This document shows, piece by piece, positions 37,127 to 46,270 of a stretch of DNA of 64,000 nt; position 1 is the stretch's first letter; the number at the start of each line of letters is the position of its first letter. Source of the stretch: Candidatus Binatia bacterium (lineage in GTDB: Bacteria; Desulfobacterota; Binatia; HRBIN30); assembly GCA_937925685.1 (NCBI GenBank), contig CALAMI010000007.1, positions 186,001 through 250,000 on the forward strand, written 5' to 3'. The position numbers were made by a program, and so were the translations under genes. Under the pieces are notes generated by a model, which was not told where the DNA came from, made no database searches, and saw only the letters and a list, made by a program, of their open reading frames with translations.

Positions 37127-38146
37127 GTGGCGGCGACTATGAGGGGAGCGGAACACGTCACTTTGCAAGCCGTTCGCGCGCGTGCTCACCCAAACGTTGC
37201 GCTGGTCAAATATTGGGGGAAACGGGATTTGCACCTCAATTTGCCCGCCGTGGGCAGCATTTCTCTTACTTTGGGCGGCCTTTATACCGAGGTCACCATT
37301 CAGCCCTCCAAAGCAAACCGAGACGAGTACCGGTCCAACGGGCGACTCGTAGAAGGGGCACCGCTGAGTGGTCTCGGACGGTTTCTGGACCTGTTTCGAG
37401 CCCTGTCGGGAAGGCAGGAACGGCTTTCCATCGAGGCCAAAAGTAACTTTCCGGTGGCAGCGGGTCTTGCCTCCTCAGCATCCACCTACGCAGCATTGAC
37501 AGTAGCTTTGGCTGCTTTGTACGGGATCCGTTTATCGAAAGAGCAGCTTAGTGCCTTAGCCCGCCAGGGATCTGGGTCCGCTTGCCGGTCTATTTGGGGC
37601 GGCTTCGTCGAATGGAGGCGGGGAGAACGGCCAGATGGCAGCGATTCTTTCGCATCGCGTTTAGTCAGCCCTCCCGACTGGCCAATTACGGTCATTGTGG
37701 CCATCACCGACTTCCAGCCAAAGCACACGGTTTCGCGGGACGGCATGCGCCAGTCTGAAACTTCGCCATTCTACCCGGCGTGGGTCGCTTCTCAGGTGGA
37801 CGATCTTGACGAAGCTCGCCGGGCAATTGGGGCCGGTGACCTCGAGCGGCTTGGCAGCGTGGCCGAAAGGAACTGCCTGAAGATGCACGCTGTGGCATTC
37901 ACTGCGCGCCCGCCACTGGTGTATTGGCGGCCAGCAACCTTGGCCGCAGTGGAAACGGTTTGGAAACTTCGCGCCGCCGGTGTTCCCGCGTACTTCACGA
38001 TCGACGCTGGCCCGCAAGTCAAGGTGCTTTGTCGGACGCAAGATAGAGCCACAGTGCAAGGCGCATTGGCCGCAACACCGGGCGTACGAAAAGTGATCCT
38101 CTGCCACCCAGGCGGCGACGCCCAGTTAGTCGAAGGGTTCCACTAA
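37127..38146 (+). CDS. mvaD: Diphosphomevalonate decarboxylase
   Basis: The protein has 339 residues from GTG 37127 (GGTGGAG eight bases upstream), or 335 from ATG 37139. It catalyses ATP-dependent decarboxylation of mevalonate diphosphate to isopentenyl diphosphate. GHMP-kinase fold blocks: ARAHPNVALVKYWGKRD, LNLPAVGSISLTL, FPVAAGLASSASTYAALTVA (phosphate loop), and the family-specific SGSACRSIWGGFVEW. ITDFQPKHTVSRDGM and YFTIDAGPQVKVLC follow. It is the first gene of the operon and overlaps the next gene by one base (TAATG). Cytoplasmic. Confidence 0.95.
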   Translation: MAATMRGAEHVTLQAVRARAHPNVALVKYWGKRDLHLNLPAVGSISLTLGGLYTEVTIQPSKANRDEYRSNGRLVEGAPLSGLGRFLDLFRALSGRQERLSIEAKSNFPVAAGLASSASTYAALTVALAALYGIRLSKEQLSALARQGSGSACRSIWGGFVEWRRGERPDGSDSFASRLVSPPDWPITVIVAITDFQPKHTVSRDGMRQSETSPFYPAWVASQVDDLDEARRAIGAGDLERLGSVAERNCLKMHAVAFTARPPLVYWRPATLAAVETVWKLRAAGVPAYFTIDAGPQVKVLCRTQDRATVQGALAATPGVRKVILCHPGGDAQLVEGFH

Positions 38147-39171
38147 TGGATACCATTTTCGCGCGAGCGCCTGGAAAGCTGTTTTTGCTGGGCGAGTACG
38201 CCGTATTGGATGGCTGCCCCGCAATCGTGGCCGCCGTGGATGGGGGCGTCGAGGTCGAGGCAAGAAAGAACCGCGTTGACCGAGATGTCGACGTTTTCCT
38301 GCCGCAACTTGGGATTCACGCTAAGCTCGGTGAACACGGTTACAACGCGAAGCAACACCAAGGGGTGCTTGCATTCGTCGCAGCGTGCATCTCGGCTCTT
38401 TCTCCCGAAGAGCGCTTGCGCCTTCCGGTAGGAATCGAATTCAAGGTCCGATTCCACGAGTTTCAACAGGTCTCGCAAAAACTGGGGCTGGGCGGCAGCG
38501 CTGCGCTGGTGAGTGCTGTGACCGCGGTGTTGATGGAGTGGTGCTACGGCGCGGGAGTCACCCAAGAACGACCAGAGCTGATCTACCATCGAGCTCGTGC
38601 GGCTCATCGGCTTGCGCAACAAGGCGTAGGGAGCGGCGCCGACGTCGCGGCAAGTGTGTACGGCGGGGTCATTCTCTTTGAACCAACGGCCAGCGAGTCA
38701 TCGGTCACCCGTCTCGACTGGCCCCAAGATATTTCTCTCCTCGCCGCTTACTCCGGCCAGGCAGCCCGCACCACCGCCCTGATCGAAACGTACCATCGTG
38801 TCAAACGCGCCAAGGCCGCAATCCACGCGGAGTTTCTCGAGTGCAGCACGCAGGCCGTGGCCCGCTTAGCTTCCGCCCTGTACGCCTCCACTGAAGTGGA
38901 ACAAACCTGGGCAGAAGCGGCACAGGTCTTACCGTTCTTTGCGGAGAAACTCGGCCTTCCCTACCTGACTCGGAACCTGAGGACCCTGCTTGCTCTAGCT
39001 CAGGAACACGGTGTTACCGCCAAACCATCGGGAGCCGGCGGTGGCGACTGTGCCATCGCGCTCTTTTCGGAGAAGAAAAAGGGAGCGCTTGTCCAGGCCT
39101 GGCAGGCTTCGGGATGTCTGCCCCTCGATCTGCAACCAGCGGTTCCAGGAGTGAGATGTGAGCGAGCCTAA
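38146..39171 (+). CDS. Phosphomevalonate kinase
   Basis: The protein has 341 residues and is a GHMP kinase that phosphorylates mevalonate 5-phosphate. N-terminal RAPGKLFLLGEYAVLDGCPA, glycine-rich ATP loop KLGLGGSAALVSAVTAVL, QQGVGSGADVAASVYGG with the likely catalytic region, and C-terminal KPSGAGGGDCAIALF. The GEYAVLDG form and neighbours separate it from the mevalonate kinase at 41552 and the decarboxylase at 37127. Its ATG is fused to the mvaD stop and its end overlaps the isomerase by 14 bp, so expression is coupled. Confidence 0.93.
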   Translation: MDTIFARAPGKLFLLGEYAVLDGCPAIVAAVDGGVEVEARKNRVDRDVDVFLPQLGIHAKLGEHGYNAKQHQGVLAFVAACISALSPEERLRLPVGIEFKVRFHEFQQVSQKLGLGGSAALVSAVTAVLMEWCYGAGVTQERPELIYHRARAAHRLAQQGVGSGADVAASVYGGVILFEPTASESSVTRLDWPQDISLLAAYSGQAARTTALIETYHRVKRAKAAIHAEFLECSTQAVARLASALYASTEVEQTWAEAAQVLPFFAEKLGLPYLTRNLRTLLALAQEHGVTAKPSGAGGGDCAIALFSEKKKGALVQAWQASGCLPLDLQPAVPGVRCERA

Positions 39172-40273
39172 ACCGACCCCCCCTCCCCCCGCCGCAAGTC
39201 TCGAGCAGCGCAAACGCGCCCACTTGGATCTCTGTGCGAGGGCCGAGGTGGAGCACCCGGAAAAAACGACCTTGCTCGAGGAAATCGACTTCGTGCACAA
39301 CGCCTTGCCGGAACTTGCCTTGCACGAGGTCAGCCTCTCCACGGAGTTCCTCGGTAAGACTCTGGCTGCTCCGTTCCTGATCAGCGGGATGACCGGCGGC
39401 GCACCCGAGACGTATGCCATCAATCGTGACCTCGCCATCGTCGCAGAGCGCCGGCGCATTGCGTTCGGCCTGGGAAGTCAACGCGCCATGCACCAACGGA
39501 GGGAACTGGCGTGGACATACCAAGTCCGCAAATTCGCTCCGAGCACGGTCATTCTTGCCAACATTGGGATCACCCAAGCGGCAGAAACCCCTACAAGCGC
39601 GCTACGAGAACTGATCGAGGCAGTAGGAGCGGACGGTCTCTGCGTCCACTTGAATCCAGCTCAAGAACTCATCCAACCGGAAGGAGACCGCGATTTTCGC
39701 CACGGGTATGCAACAATTCGGCGTCTTGCCGACGAACTCGACGTTCCTTTAATTGTCAAAGAAACCGGCTGCGGGATCTCGGCCACCATCGCCCAGCGCC
39801 TGTACGACCTCGGCGCTCGCTACATCGATATTTCCGGGGCGGGAGGCACCTCGTGGGTACGCATTGAAAGCCTCCGCAGCGCTGGAGCGGCAGCGACCCT
39901 AGGGGCACAGTTTGCCTCTTGGGGCATTCCCACGGGGGCGGCGTTACTTGCCTTGCGGGGCACCGCGGTTCCTTGCATTGCCAGCGGGGGACTACGGAAC
40001 GGTTTGGATGCCGCAAAAGCTCTGGCACTAGGGGCGCAACTCTGCGGCATGGCTCTGCCGGTGCTGCGTGCCTATCACACGGGAGGCACGGCAGGCGCAG
40101 AATCATTCTTGGTGGAATGTGAGAGCGCGCTGAGAACCGTGTTGCTTCTCACCGGCTCTGCTTCCCTAGCCGAGCTGCGAAAGCAACCGCTTTTCATTGG
40201 TCCGCGGCTCAATGCTTGGCTCGAAGCACTCACCGCTTGGGAAAGGAGGAATGGAAGTCGTGCAAATCCCTAG
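39158..40273 (+). CDS. fni: Isopentenyl-diphosphate delta-isomerase, type 2 (FMN)
   Basis: The protein has 371 residues from GTG 39158, with CAGGAG six bases upstream inside the end of the preceding gene. Type 2 isomerase blocks: RKRAHLDLCARAEVEH, SLSTEFLGKTLAAPFLISGMTGG, FGLGSQRAMHQ, HLNPAQELIQPEGDRDF (Mg-binding Glu), VKETGCGIS, DISGAGGTSWVRIES, and IASGGLRNGLDAAKALALGA for FMN phosphate binding. It interconverts IPP and DMAPP, feeding prenyl chain building. It overlaps mvaA by 23 bp. No type 1 isomerase is seen. Confidence 0.95.
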   Translation: MSEPKPTPPPPAASLEQRKRAHLDLCARAEVEHPEKTTLLEEIDFVHNALPELALHEVSLSTEFLGKTLAAPFLISGMTGGAPETYAINRDLAIVAERRRIAFGLGSQRAMHQRRELAWTYQVRKFAPSTVILANIGITQAAETPTSALRELIEAVGADGLCVHLNPAQELIQPEGDRDFRHGYATIRRLADELDVPLIVKETGCGISATIAQRLYDLGARYIDISGAGGTSWVRIESLRSAGAAATLGAQFASWGIPTGAALLALRGTAVPCIASGGLRNGLDAAKALALGAQLCGMALPVLRAYHTGGTAGAESFLVECESALRTVLLLTGSASLAELRKQPLFIGPRLNAWLEALTAWERRNGSRANP

Positions 40274-41555
40274 CATTAGTTCCCGCATCGAAGGCTTCTA
40301 CAAACTTTCGCGGAAGGACAGGCTCGTCACGCTCGCTCGCATGGCAGGTCTCGACGAAACGGAAGTGGCCGAGCTACTGAATCCCACTCCCCTCTCCTTT
40401 GAGGTCGCTGATCACATGATCGAAAATGCCGTCGGCGTTCTCGGTCTACCGCTGGGGGTCGGTCTGAATTTCTTGATTAACGGCCGCGAGCGACTGGTAC
40501 CGATGGCTATCGAGGAACCCTCGGTCGTTGCAGCGGCAAGTTTTGCGGCACGGTTGGTGAGAGAAGCTGGGGGCTTTTTCGCCGAGGCCGATCCGTCCGT
40601 CATGATCGCCCAAGTCCAGCTCGTAGGTCTGCAAGAGCTCGACGCGGCCAGCGAACGCCTTTTGCAACAGACTGGGCGGATTTTAGCTTTGGCGAATTCG
40701 GTCCATCCGAACATGCTCAAGCGAGGAGGAGGGGCGCGCAAGATCGAGGTCCGGCCCTTGGTGGAAACACCTTGCGGCCCGATGTTGGTGGTGCACATCC
40801 TTGTAGACGTCGGTGATGCGATGGGCGCCAACGCCGTCAATGGCATTGCCGAGGCTGTGGCCCCTTTGCTTGAAGAGATCAGTGGCGGGGAGGCACGGCT
40901 GCGGATCTTGTCGAATCTTGCCGACCAACGGTTAGCGCGAGCCACGGTACGAATTCCGTTCCCTTTGCTCACCACGGAACGCTTCGCCGGGGAACAAGTC
41001 GCTCGCCGTATCGAGGAAGCGTGGGCCTTCGCGTATGCCGACCCGTACCGTGCAGCCACCCACAACAAGGGAATCATGAACGGCATCGATGCCGTGGCTC
41101 TAGCCACGGGGCAGGATTGGCGCGGAATCGAAGCCGGAGCACACGCCTATGCGGCGCGTGACGGGCAATATCGCCCCTTGAGCGAGTGGCGTGTACACAA
41201 CGGTGCCTTGATCGGCGCCATCGAATTGCCCCTGGCGGTAGGCACTGTCGGAGGGAACCTCGAGTGCAACCCGCGAGCCAATTTCGGGCTGCGCCTGCTC
41301 CGCGCGCGCTCCGCGCGAGATCTTGCCGCCGTAATGGCAGCCGTCGGGTTGGCACAGAACTTCGCGGCCGTGCGCGCCTTGGCCACCGACGGCATCCAGC
41401 GTGGACACATGGCGCTGCATGCCCGAGGTCTCGCCTTAGCTGCGGGAGCGACCGAGGAGATGGTTGACCAAGTCGTCGAGGAACTCATCGCAAGCGGGGA
41501 CATCAAACTCAGCAAGGCCCGCGAAATTGTCGCCTCTCGAAAGCACGCCGCGTGA
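40251..41555 (+). CDS. mvaA: Hydroxymethylglutaryl-CoA reductase, class II
   Basis: The protein has 434 residues from ATG 40251; the AAGGAGG site is only one base away, so GTG 40260 (ten bases from the site) may be the true start. Class II (Pseudomonas mevalonii/Streptococcus-like) features: SISSRIEGFYKLS, MIENAVGVLGLPLGVGLNFL, the catalytic Glu in MAIEEPSVVAAAS, DVGDAMGANAVNGIAEAVAP (cofactor loop), AATHNKGIMNGIDAVALATG (catalytic Lys), and GIQRGHMALHARGLALAAGA (catalytic His). It links HMG-CoA and mevalonate. Cofactor NADH or NADPH is not decided. Coupled to mvk by a GTGA overlap. Confidence 0.96.
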   Translation: MEVVQIPSISSRIEGFYKLSRKDRLVTLARMAGLDETEVAELLNPTPLSFEVADHMIENAVGVLGLPLGVGLNFLINGRERLVPMAIEEPSVVAAASFAARLVREAGGFFAEADPSVMIAQVQLVGLQELDAASERLLQQTGRILALANSVHPNMLKRGGGARKIEVRPLVETPCGPMLVVHILVDVGDAMGANAVNGIAEAVAPLLEEISGGEARLRILSNLADQRLARATVRIPFPLLTTERFAGEQVARRIEEAWAFAYADPYRAATHNKGIMNGIDAVALATGQDWRGIEAGAHAYAARDGQYRPLSEWRVHNGALIGAIELPLAVGTVGGNLECNPRANFGLRLLRARSARDLAAVMAAVGLAQNFAAVRALATDGIQRGHMALHARGLALAAGATEEMVDQVVEELIASGDIKLSKAREIVASRKHAA

Positions 41556-42532
41556 AGAGGATTGCTTTGCCACAAAACCGTATCGGCACCGGGCACGCAC
41601 CCGGCAAAGTCATCTTGCTAGGCGAGCACGCCGTGGTTTATGGCTGGCCAGCGATTGCCCTGCCTTTGAATCGTGGCATCAGCGTGGAAGTGTTCTCCCG
41701 GGAGACCGCTTCCGGCTCTTACCTCGATCCCCCTCGCTCAAACACACCTCAGCGAATCGGCCTCGAGGAACTGATCCGCACAGCAAGCCGCGCATTACGA
41801 TGTCCTGTCGCGCGCCTGGGAGTGCGGATCTCCTCCACCTTGCCACCTGCCATGGGACTCGGCAGTTCGGCGGCACTGAGCGTCGCCCTTGTTCGTGCCT
41901 TGGCAGCTTACCATCGCCTGCCTTTGTCGGATACCGAGACCAGCAACCACGCTTATGTTCTCGAATGTCGCTTTCACGGCCGACCTTCTGGGATCGACAA
42001 CACCACCGTGGCCCACGCCACGCTGCTTCGCTTCGTGCGGGGAAGTGCACCCACCTTCCTCCACTCAAGACAACCACTGCCACTCTTAATCGTTCTCGGT
42101 AAACAACCAAGGGCAACACGCACGATGGTTGAGACTCTGCGGCAAAGGCAGGCCCATGACCCGCGCACGACCGAAGCCGCCTTCGCACGGATCGGCACAC
42201 TGGTGGATGCAGCCACGCACGCGCTCCACGAAGGCGACTGGAACTCGCTTGCGCTGTGTATGAACGAAAATCACTCGATTCTACGCGCGCTCGGTGTTTC
42301 CACTCCTGAACTCGACGTACTGGTGGAGCGAGCCCGTCGCCACGGAGCCTGGGCAGCCAAGCTCACCGGCGGCGGGGGCGGTGGCGCTGTGGTTTGCTTG
42401 TGCCCCGAAGAACGCGACCGTGTCCAGCGACGCTTCACCGAGGAGGGATGGACTTGTTGGCCGGTAGACTGGCCCCCGCGACAAGGAGGTTTGCATGAAC
42501 GACCTGCGACCCACGGTCTTCGCATCGCCTAA
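41552..42532 (+). CDS. mvk: Mevalonate kinase
   Basis: The protein has 326 residues from GTG 41552, in a GTGA overlap with mvaA. GHMP kinase features of the mevalonate kinase type: HAPGKVILLGEHAVVYGWPA, PPAMGLGSSAALSVALVRAL (ATP loop), GRPSGIDNTTVAHA with the catalytic Asp, and KLTGGGGGGAVVCL. It phosphorylates mevalonate at the 5 position. Its last 38 bp overlap shc in another frame, and the ribosome site of shc (AAGGAGG) is within this gene. The C-terminal tail (GLHERPATHGLRIA) results from that overlap. Confidence 0.95.
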   Translation: MKRIALPQNRIGTGHAPGKVILLGEHAVVYGWPAIALPLNRGISVEVFSRETASGSYLDPPRSNTPQRIGLEELIRTASRALRCPVARLGVRISSTLPPAMGLGSSAALSVALVRALAAYHRLPLSDTETSNHAYVLECRFHGRPSGIDNTTVAHATLLRFVRGSAPTFLHSRQPLPLLIVLGKQPRATRTMVETLRQRQAHDPRTTEAAFARIGTLVDAATHALHEGDWNSLALCMNENHSILRALGVSTPELDVLVERARRHGAWAAKLTGGGGGGAVVCLCPEERDRVQRRFTEEGWTCWPVDWPPRQGGLHERPATHGLRIA

Positions 42533-44513
42533 AGTTTCTAACGGATCGCTATCCCAACTCGAGAACGCTTTGGATGAAGCGATCCGCCGCACGCAGGGTT
42601 ACTTGCTCCGAGAGCAACGCGCCCACGGGTATTGGCATTTCCCACTGGAAGCAAACGTAACCATGGACGCCGAGTACATTTTCTTCAACCGCTTCATGCA
42701 TCGGCACGCACCACGACAAGAGGCTCGTATCGTCGATCACATGCTGGGCACGCAAAACGACGACGGCTCGTGGTCACTGTACCCAGGGGGACCGGGGCAT
42801 CCCAGTTTGACCATCGAAGCTTATTTCGCGTTGAAGCTCTATGGCTTGTCTGCTTCCGACCAGCGCCTCGAGAAAGCCAAACAATTCATTCGTGCCCACG
42901 GTGGCCTCGCTCGAGCTGGCGTGTTCACGCGTTGTTTCCTCGCCTATTTTGGCCAGTTTCCTTGGTACGGGCTACCTTCGATGCCCGTCGAGCTCATTCT
43001 TCTCCCTCCGTGGTTTCCCATTAATATCTACGCCTTGTCGAGCTGGGCGCGAGAAACCGTCGTGCCGTTAACCATTCTCATGGCTCAGAGGCCAACGATT
43101 CCGTTGAGTCCCGAATTCGGGCTGGGAGACCTCTGGCTCGAGCCTCCGTCACCCCAAAGCATCGGCTTTGCAAGAAGCAGTCAACTGCTCAGCTGGCGCA
43201 ATTTCTTCTTGGCCGTGGACAAGGCGCTCAAATTTCTCGGTCATCATGTACCCTGGACTCCGCTTCGAGCGCGTGCGCTCAGGCGGGCAGAGCAGTGGAT
43301 TTTGGAGCGGCAAGATCGCAATGGGGGCTGGGGAGGGATCCAACCGCCGATGCTGAACTGCGTCATGGCACTCAAAACCTTGGGATATCCGGATACCCAC
43401 CCGGTGATCCGCAAGGGGATCGAGGCCATCGAAGAGTTTCTCATCGCCGACGGCGACACCCTCATGATGCAGCCCTGTGTATCCCCTACTTGGGATACAG
43501 CACTCGCGGTAAAAGCACTTCTCGACTCCGGCTTGAATCCAGACCACCCGGCACTCAGCCGAGCCGCAAATTGGCTCATTCAAAATCAAATTTTCCGCCG
43601 CGGAGACTGGAGCGTCTACAACCCCCACCTCGACCCCGGGGGCTGGGCCTTTGAATTCGCCAACGACTGGTATCCGGACGTTGACGATACTGCAGTGATC
43701 CTCATGCAACTCCAGCGCATCACCACCAAAGATTCACGCGCCAAGCAGCGCGCTATTGCATACGGGCTCGAATGGGCCCTGGGAATGCAAAGCCGAAACG
43801 GCGGCTGGGCTGCCTTCGACACAAACAACGAGTCCGCATTCCTCAACCAGATCCCCTTCGCCGACATGGAAGCAATGATCGATCCGCCCACGGAGGACCT
43901 CACCGGCCGCCTCCTCGAGCTCATGGGCTCCTACGGTTACGATTTGCGAAGTTCACGGGCGCGCAACGCCCACCGGTTTTTGCTCCGAACCCAAAGGACG
44001 AACGGTGCCTGGTGGGGACGCTGGGGCGCCAACTTTATCTACGGGACTTGGTCCGTCTTGGCTGGTTTAAAGGCGATTGGCGACGACCAACATGCGCCCC
44101 ACGTCAGACGAGCTGTCGCTTGGCTCAAACATCATCAAAACCAGGACGGCGGATGGGGCGAAACGTTAGCCTCGTATGACGACGAAACTTTAGCCGGGCA
44201 CGGGGAATCCACGGCCTCCCAGACATCCTGGGCCATCCTTGGACTCCTTGCTGGCGAGGAAGGGATTAGCCCAGAGCTCTATCGTGGCGTGAATTATCTA
44301 CTGGGAACACAAAATCCCGATGGAACCTGGAACGAGCGGTTGTGGACGGGAACAGGATTTCCCCGCCATTTTTACCTTCGGTACGACGGCTACCGTATTT
44401 ACTTCCCCCTCATGGCGCTCGGTCAAGCACGGCAGCGGCTGCTCACCCTGCGCGCAAGAGGCACGACAACACTCGAGATAGCACCACCACGGACGTTGGA
44501 GGGGAGCAAGTGA
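42495..44513 (+). CDS. shc: Squalene-hopene cyclase
   Basis: The protein has 672 residues, a full-length family member. It cyclises squalene to hopene and hopanol at the inner membrane. The acid motif DVDDTA lies near residue 394 in DWYPDVDDTAVILMQL. Several QW repeats are seen (GTQNDDGSWSLYPGG, ERQDRNGGWGGIQPP, GMQSRNGGWAAFD, RTNGAWWGRWG, HHQNQDGGWGE, GTQNPDGTWNE). ATG 42495 has AAGGAGG five bases upstream. It overlaps mvk upstream and the HpnC-HpnD fusion downstream (GTGA), joining the mevalonate and hopanoid gene blocks. Confidence 0.97.
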   Translation: MNDLRPTVFASPKVSNGSLSQLENALDEAIRRTQGYLLREQRAHGYWHFPLEANVTMDAEYIFFNRFMHRHAPRQEARIVDHMLGTQNDDGSWSLYPGGPGHPSLTIEAYFALKLYGLSASDQRLEKAKQFIRAHGGLARAGVFTRCFLAYFGQFPWYGLPSMPVELILLPPWFPINIYALSSWARETVVPLTILMAQRPTIPLSPEFGLGDLWLEPPSPQSIGFARSSQLLSWRNFFLAVDKALKFLGHHVPWTPLRARALRRAEQWILERQDRNGGWGGIQPPMLNCVMALKTLGYPDTHPVIRKGIEAIEEFLIADGDTLMMQPCVSPTWDTALAVKALLDSGLNPDHPALSRAANWLIQNQIFRRGDWSVYNPHLDPGGWAFEFANDWYPDVDDTAVILMQLQRITTKDSRAKQRAIAYGLEWALGMQSRNGGWAAFDTNNESAFLNQIPFADMEAMIDPPTEDLTGRLLELMGSYGYDLRSSRARNAHRFLLRTQRTNGAWWGRWGANFIYGTWSVLAGLKAIGDDQHAPHVRRAVAWLKHHQNQDGGWGETLASYDDETLAGHGESTASQTSWAILGLLAGEEGISPELYRGVNYLLGTQNPDGTWNERLWTGTGFPRHFYLRYDGYRIYFPLMALGQARQRLLTLRARGTTTLEIAPPRTLEGSK

Positions 44514-46267
44514 ACGGCTCACCCGATCTTCAAGCAGCTTACCGCCACTGCTGGCGCATCGCCTGTGAGCACTACGAGAACTTTCCCCTTGGATCATGGC
44601 TCCTGCCTCGCCACCTTCGCTACGCGATCGCGGTGATTTATGCCTTTGCCCGAGTGGCCGACGATTTAGCGGACGAGGGCGTACAAAGTCCCCGGCAGCG
44701 CCACGCCGCCCTCGACCGCTGGGAAGCTTTGCTCGAAGCCTGTTTTGCCGGAAATCCGCAGTCGCCGTTGTTTCTGGCCTTGGCAGATACCGCGCGGCAG
44801 TTCCGCCTTCCTATTCAACCGTTCAAAGCTTTGCTGCAGGCTTTCCGCTACGATGCAGACTTCCGCCCCTTTGCCACCTTCGCCGACTTGCTGGAGTACT
44901 GTTCGTGCTCCGCGAATCCCGTGGGCCACTTGGTCTTGCGTCTGTTCGGGTACTCCGACTCCCACAGGCAAAAGCTTGCCGACTACATTTGTACAGGGCT
45001 GCAACTTGCCAATTTCTGCCAAGACGTCTCTGTGGATGCTCGAAAAGGAAGAGTCTACGTGCCGCTGGAGGATTTGGAACGATTTGGCCTGTCCATCGAT
45101 GCCATTCTTCAGCAGAACGCCGACTCGCAGTGCTTTCGTGCCCTCATGGAGTACGAAGTCGCCCGAGCACGGCAGTTCCTGGAGACTGGGCTCGAGCTAG
45201 CCCAACACGTAGGGTCCGACCTTGCCCGCGAGGTGCGACTGTTTGCCCACGGGGGGCTGGCCATTCTCGACCGCATTGCCGCGGCGGACTATCAAATCCT
45301 CCACAAACGGCCGTCTCTGAGTCGGTGGGACAAGGCTCGGCTGCTCTGGCACGTGGTGAAACCGGCCGCAAACGGACCGGCTTTGGCGCAGCGGGAGAAA
45401 GTAGCCGCACCTCTGGAACGAGATTACTCTTACTGCCGGGAGGTCACGCGGCGCAGTTCAAGTAACTTCTATTATGCTTTCCAACTACTGCCTCAGGAAC
45501 GAAGACGCGCGCTGTTCGCGGTTTACGCGTTTTGCCGGTTCGTTGACGATGTCGCCGACCACCGCAACCCCAACTGGTCTCCAGCGGTTGCGATCCAGCG
45601 CTGGCGTGAAGAAGTTTCGGCGGTTTTCCATGGGCGCCCACGCCATCCCATCAGCCGCGCTCTCGCGGACACGGTGCGGCGCTACCCCCTCGAAGAGAAA
45701 CATTTTTACGAACTGATCGATGGGGTCGAAAGCGACTTGCGTCCCCGCGTTTACGAAACCTGGGAAGAACTCCTCTCTTATTGTTACCGGGTGGCTAGTA
45801 CGGTTGGTTTACTTTGCATCGAGATTTTCGGCTACCGGTCTCCTTCGGCAAAGCAGTATGCGATCGACCTAGGGATTGCCTTCCAACTCACCAACATCCT
45901 TCGCGATGTCCGGGAGGATGCCGAGCGAGGCCGCGTCTATATTCCGCGCTCTGACCTCAAGCAATTCGAGTGTTCTGAACGAGACCTGTTGCAAGCCCAT
46001 TACTCTCCCAGAATTGCGGCGCTCCTGGCCTTCGAGTGCGGTCGCGCCCGTGCATTTTATTTGCGCGCCCGAACCTCTTTAGCTGCCGAGGATCGGCGTT
46101 CCCTCGCCCCGGCTGAAGCCATGCGCCTGATCTACCAGCGCTTGCTAGCCCGGATCGAAGCACAAAACTTCGACGTGTTTCGCCGCAGAGTAACTTTACC
46201 ACGCTACGAAAAGCTTTCTTTGGCCCTGGCTGCTTGGGGCCGCTCACAGTTGCACCGCGCTGTTTGA
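44510..46267 (+). CDS. HpnC-HpnD fusion (hydroxysqualene synthase + presqualene diphosphate synthase)
   Basis: One open frame of 585 residues starts at GTG 44510 (TTGGAGGGGAGC upstream, GTGA overlap with shc). Residues 1-290 match HpnC: FARVADDLADE and NFCQDVSVDARKGRVYVP. Residues 300-585 match HpnD: FCRFVDDVADH and NILRDVREDAERGRVYIP. Both Asp-rich prenyltransferase motifs are intact in each half. In most bacteria these are separate adjacent genes; HpnD joins two farnesyl diphosphates to presqualene diphosphate and HpnC converts this to hydroxysqualene. A short linker (PAANGPALAQREKVAAPLE) joins the halves. Fusion would channel the intermediate; that is inference. A lost stop codon through assembly error is unlikely because the linker is in frame and uninterrupted. 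Confidence 0.93.
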   Translation: MNGSPDLQAAYRHCWRIACEHYENFPLGSWLLPRHLRYAIAVIYAFARVADDLADEGVQSPRQRHAALDRWEALLEACFAGNPQSPLFLALADTARQFRLPIQPFKALLQAFRYDADFRPFATFADLLEYCSCSANPVGHLVLRLFGYSDSHRQKLADYICTGLQLANFCQDVSVDARKGRVYVPLEDLERFGLSIDAILQQNADSQCFRALMEYEVARARQFLETGLELAQHVGSDLAREVRLFAHGGLAILDRIAAADYQILHKRPSLSRWDKARLLWHVVKPAANGPALAQREKVAAPLERDYSYCREVTRRSSSNFYYAFQLLPQERRRALFAVYAFCRFVDDVADHRNPNWSPAVAIQRWREEVSAVFHGRPRHPISRALADTVRRYPLEEKHFYELIDGVESDLRPRVYETWEELLSYCYRVASTVGLLCIEIFGYRSPSAKQYAIDLGIAFQLTNILRDVREDAERGRVYIPRSDLKQFECSERDLLQAHYSPRIAALLAFECGRARAFYLRARTSLAAEDRRSLAPAEAMRLIYQRLLARIEAQNFDVFRRRVTLPRYEKLSLALAAWGRSQLHRAV

Positions 46268-46270
46268 AAG

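Noticed and set aside
44342-44509. Upstream start for the HpnC-HpnD fusion
   Set aside because: It would overlap the end of shc by 170 bp with no family similarity; GTG 44510 has a ribosome site and the HpnC N-terminus.
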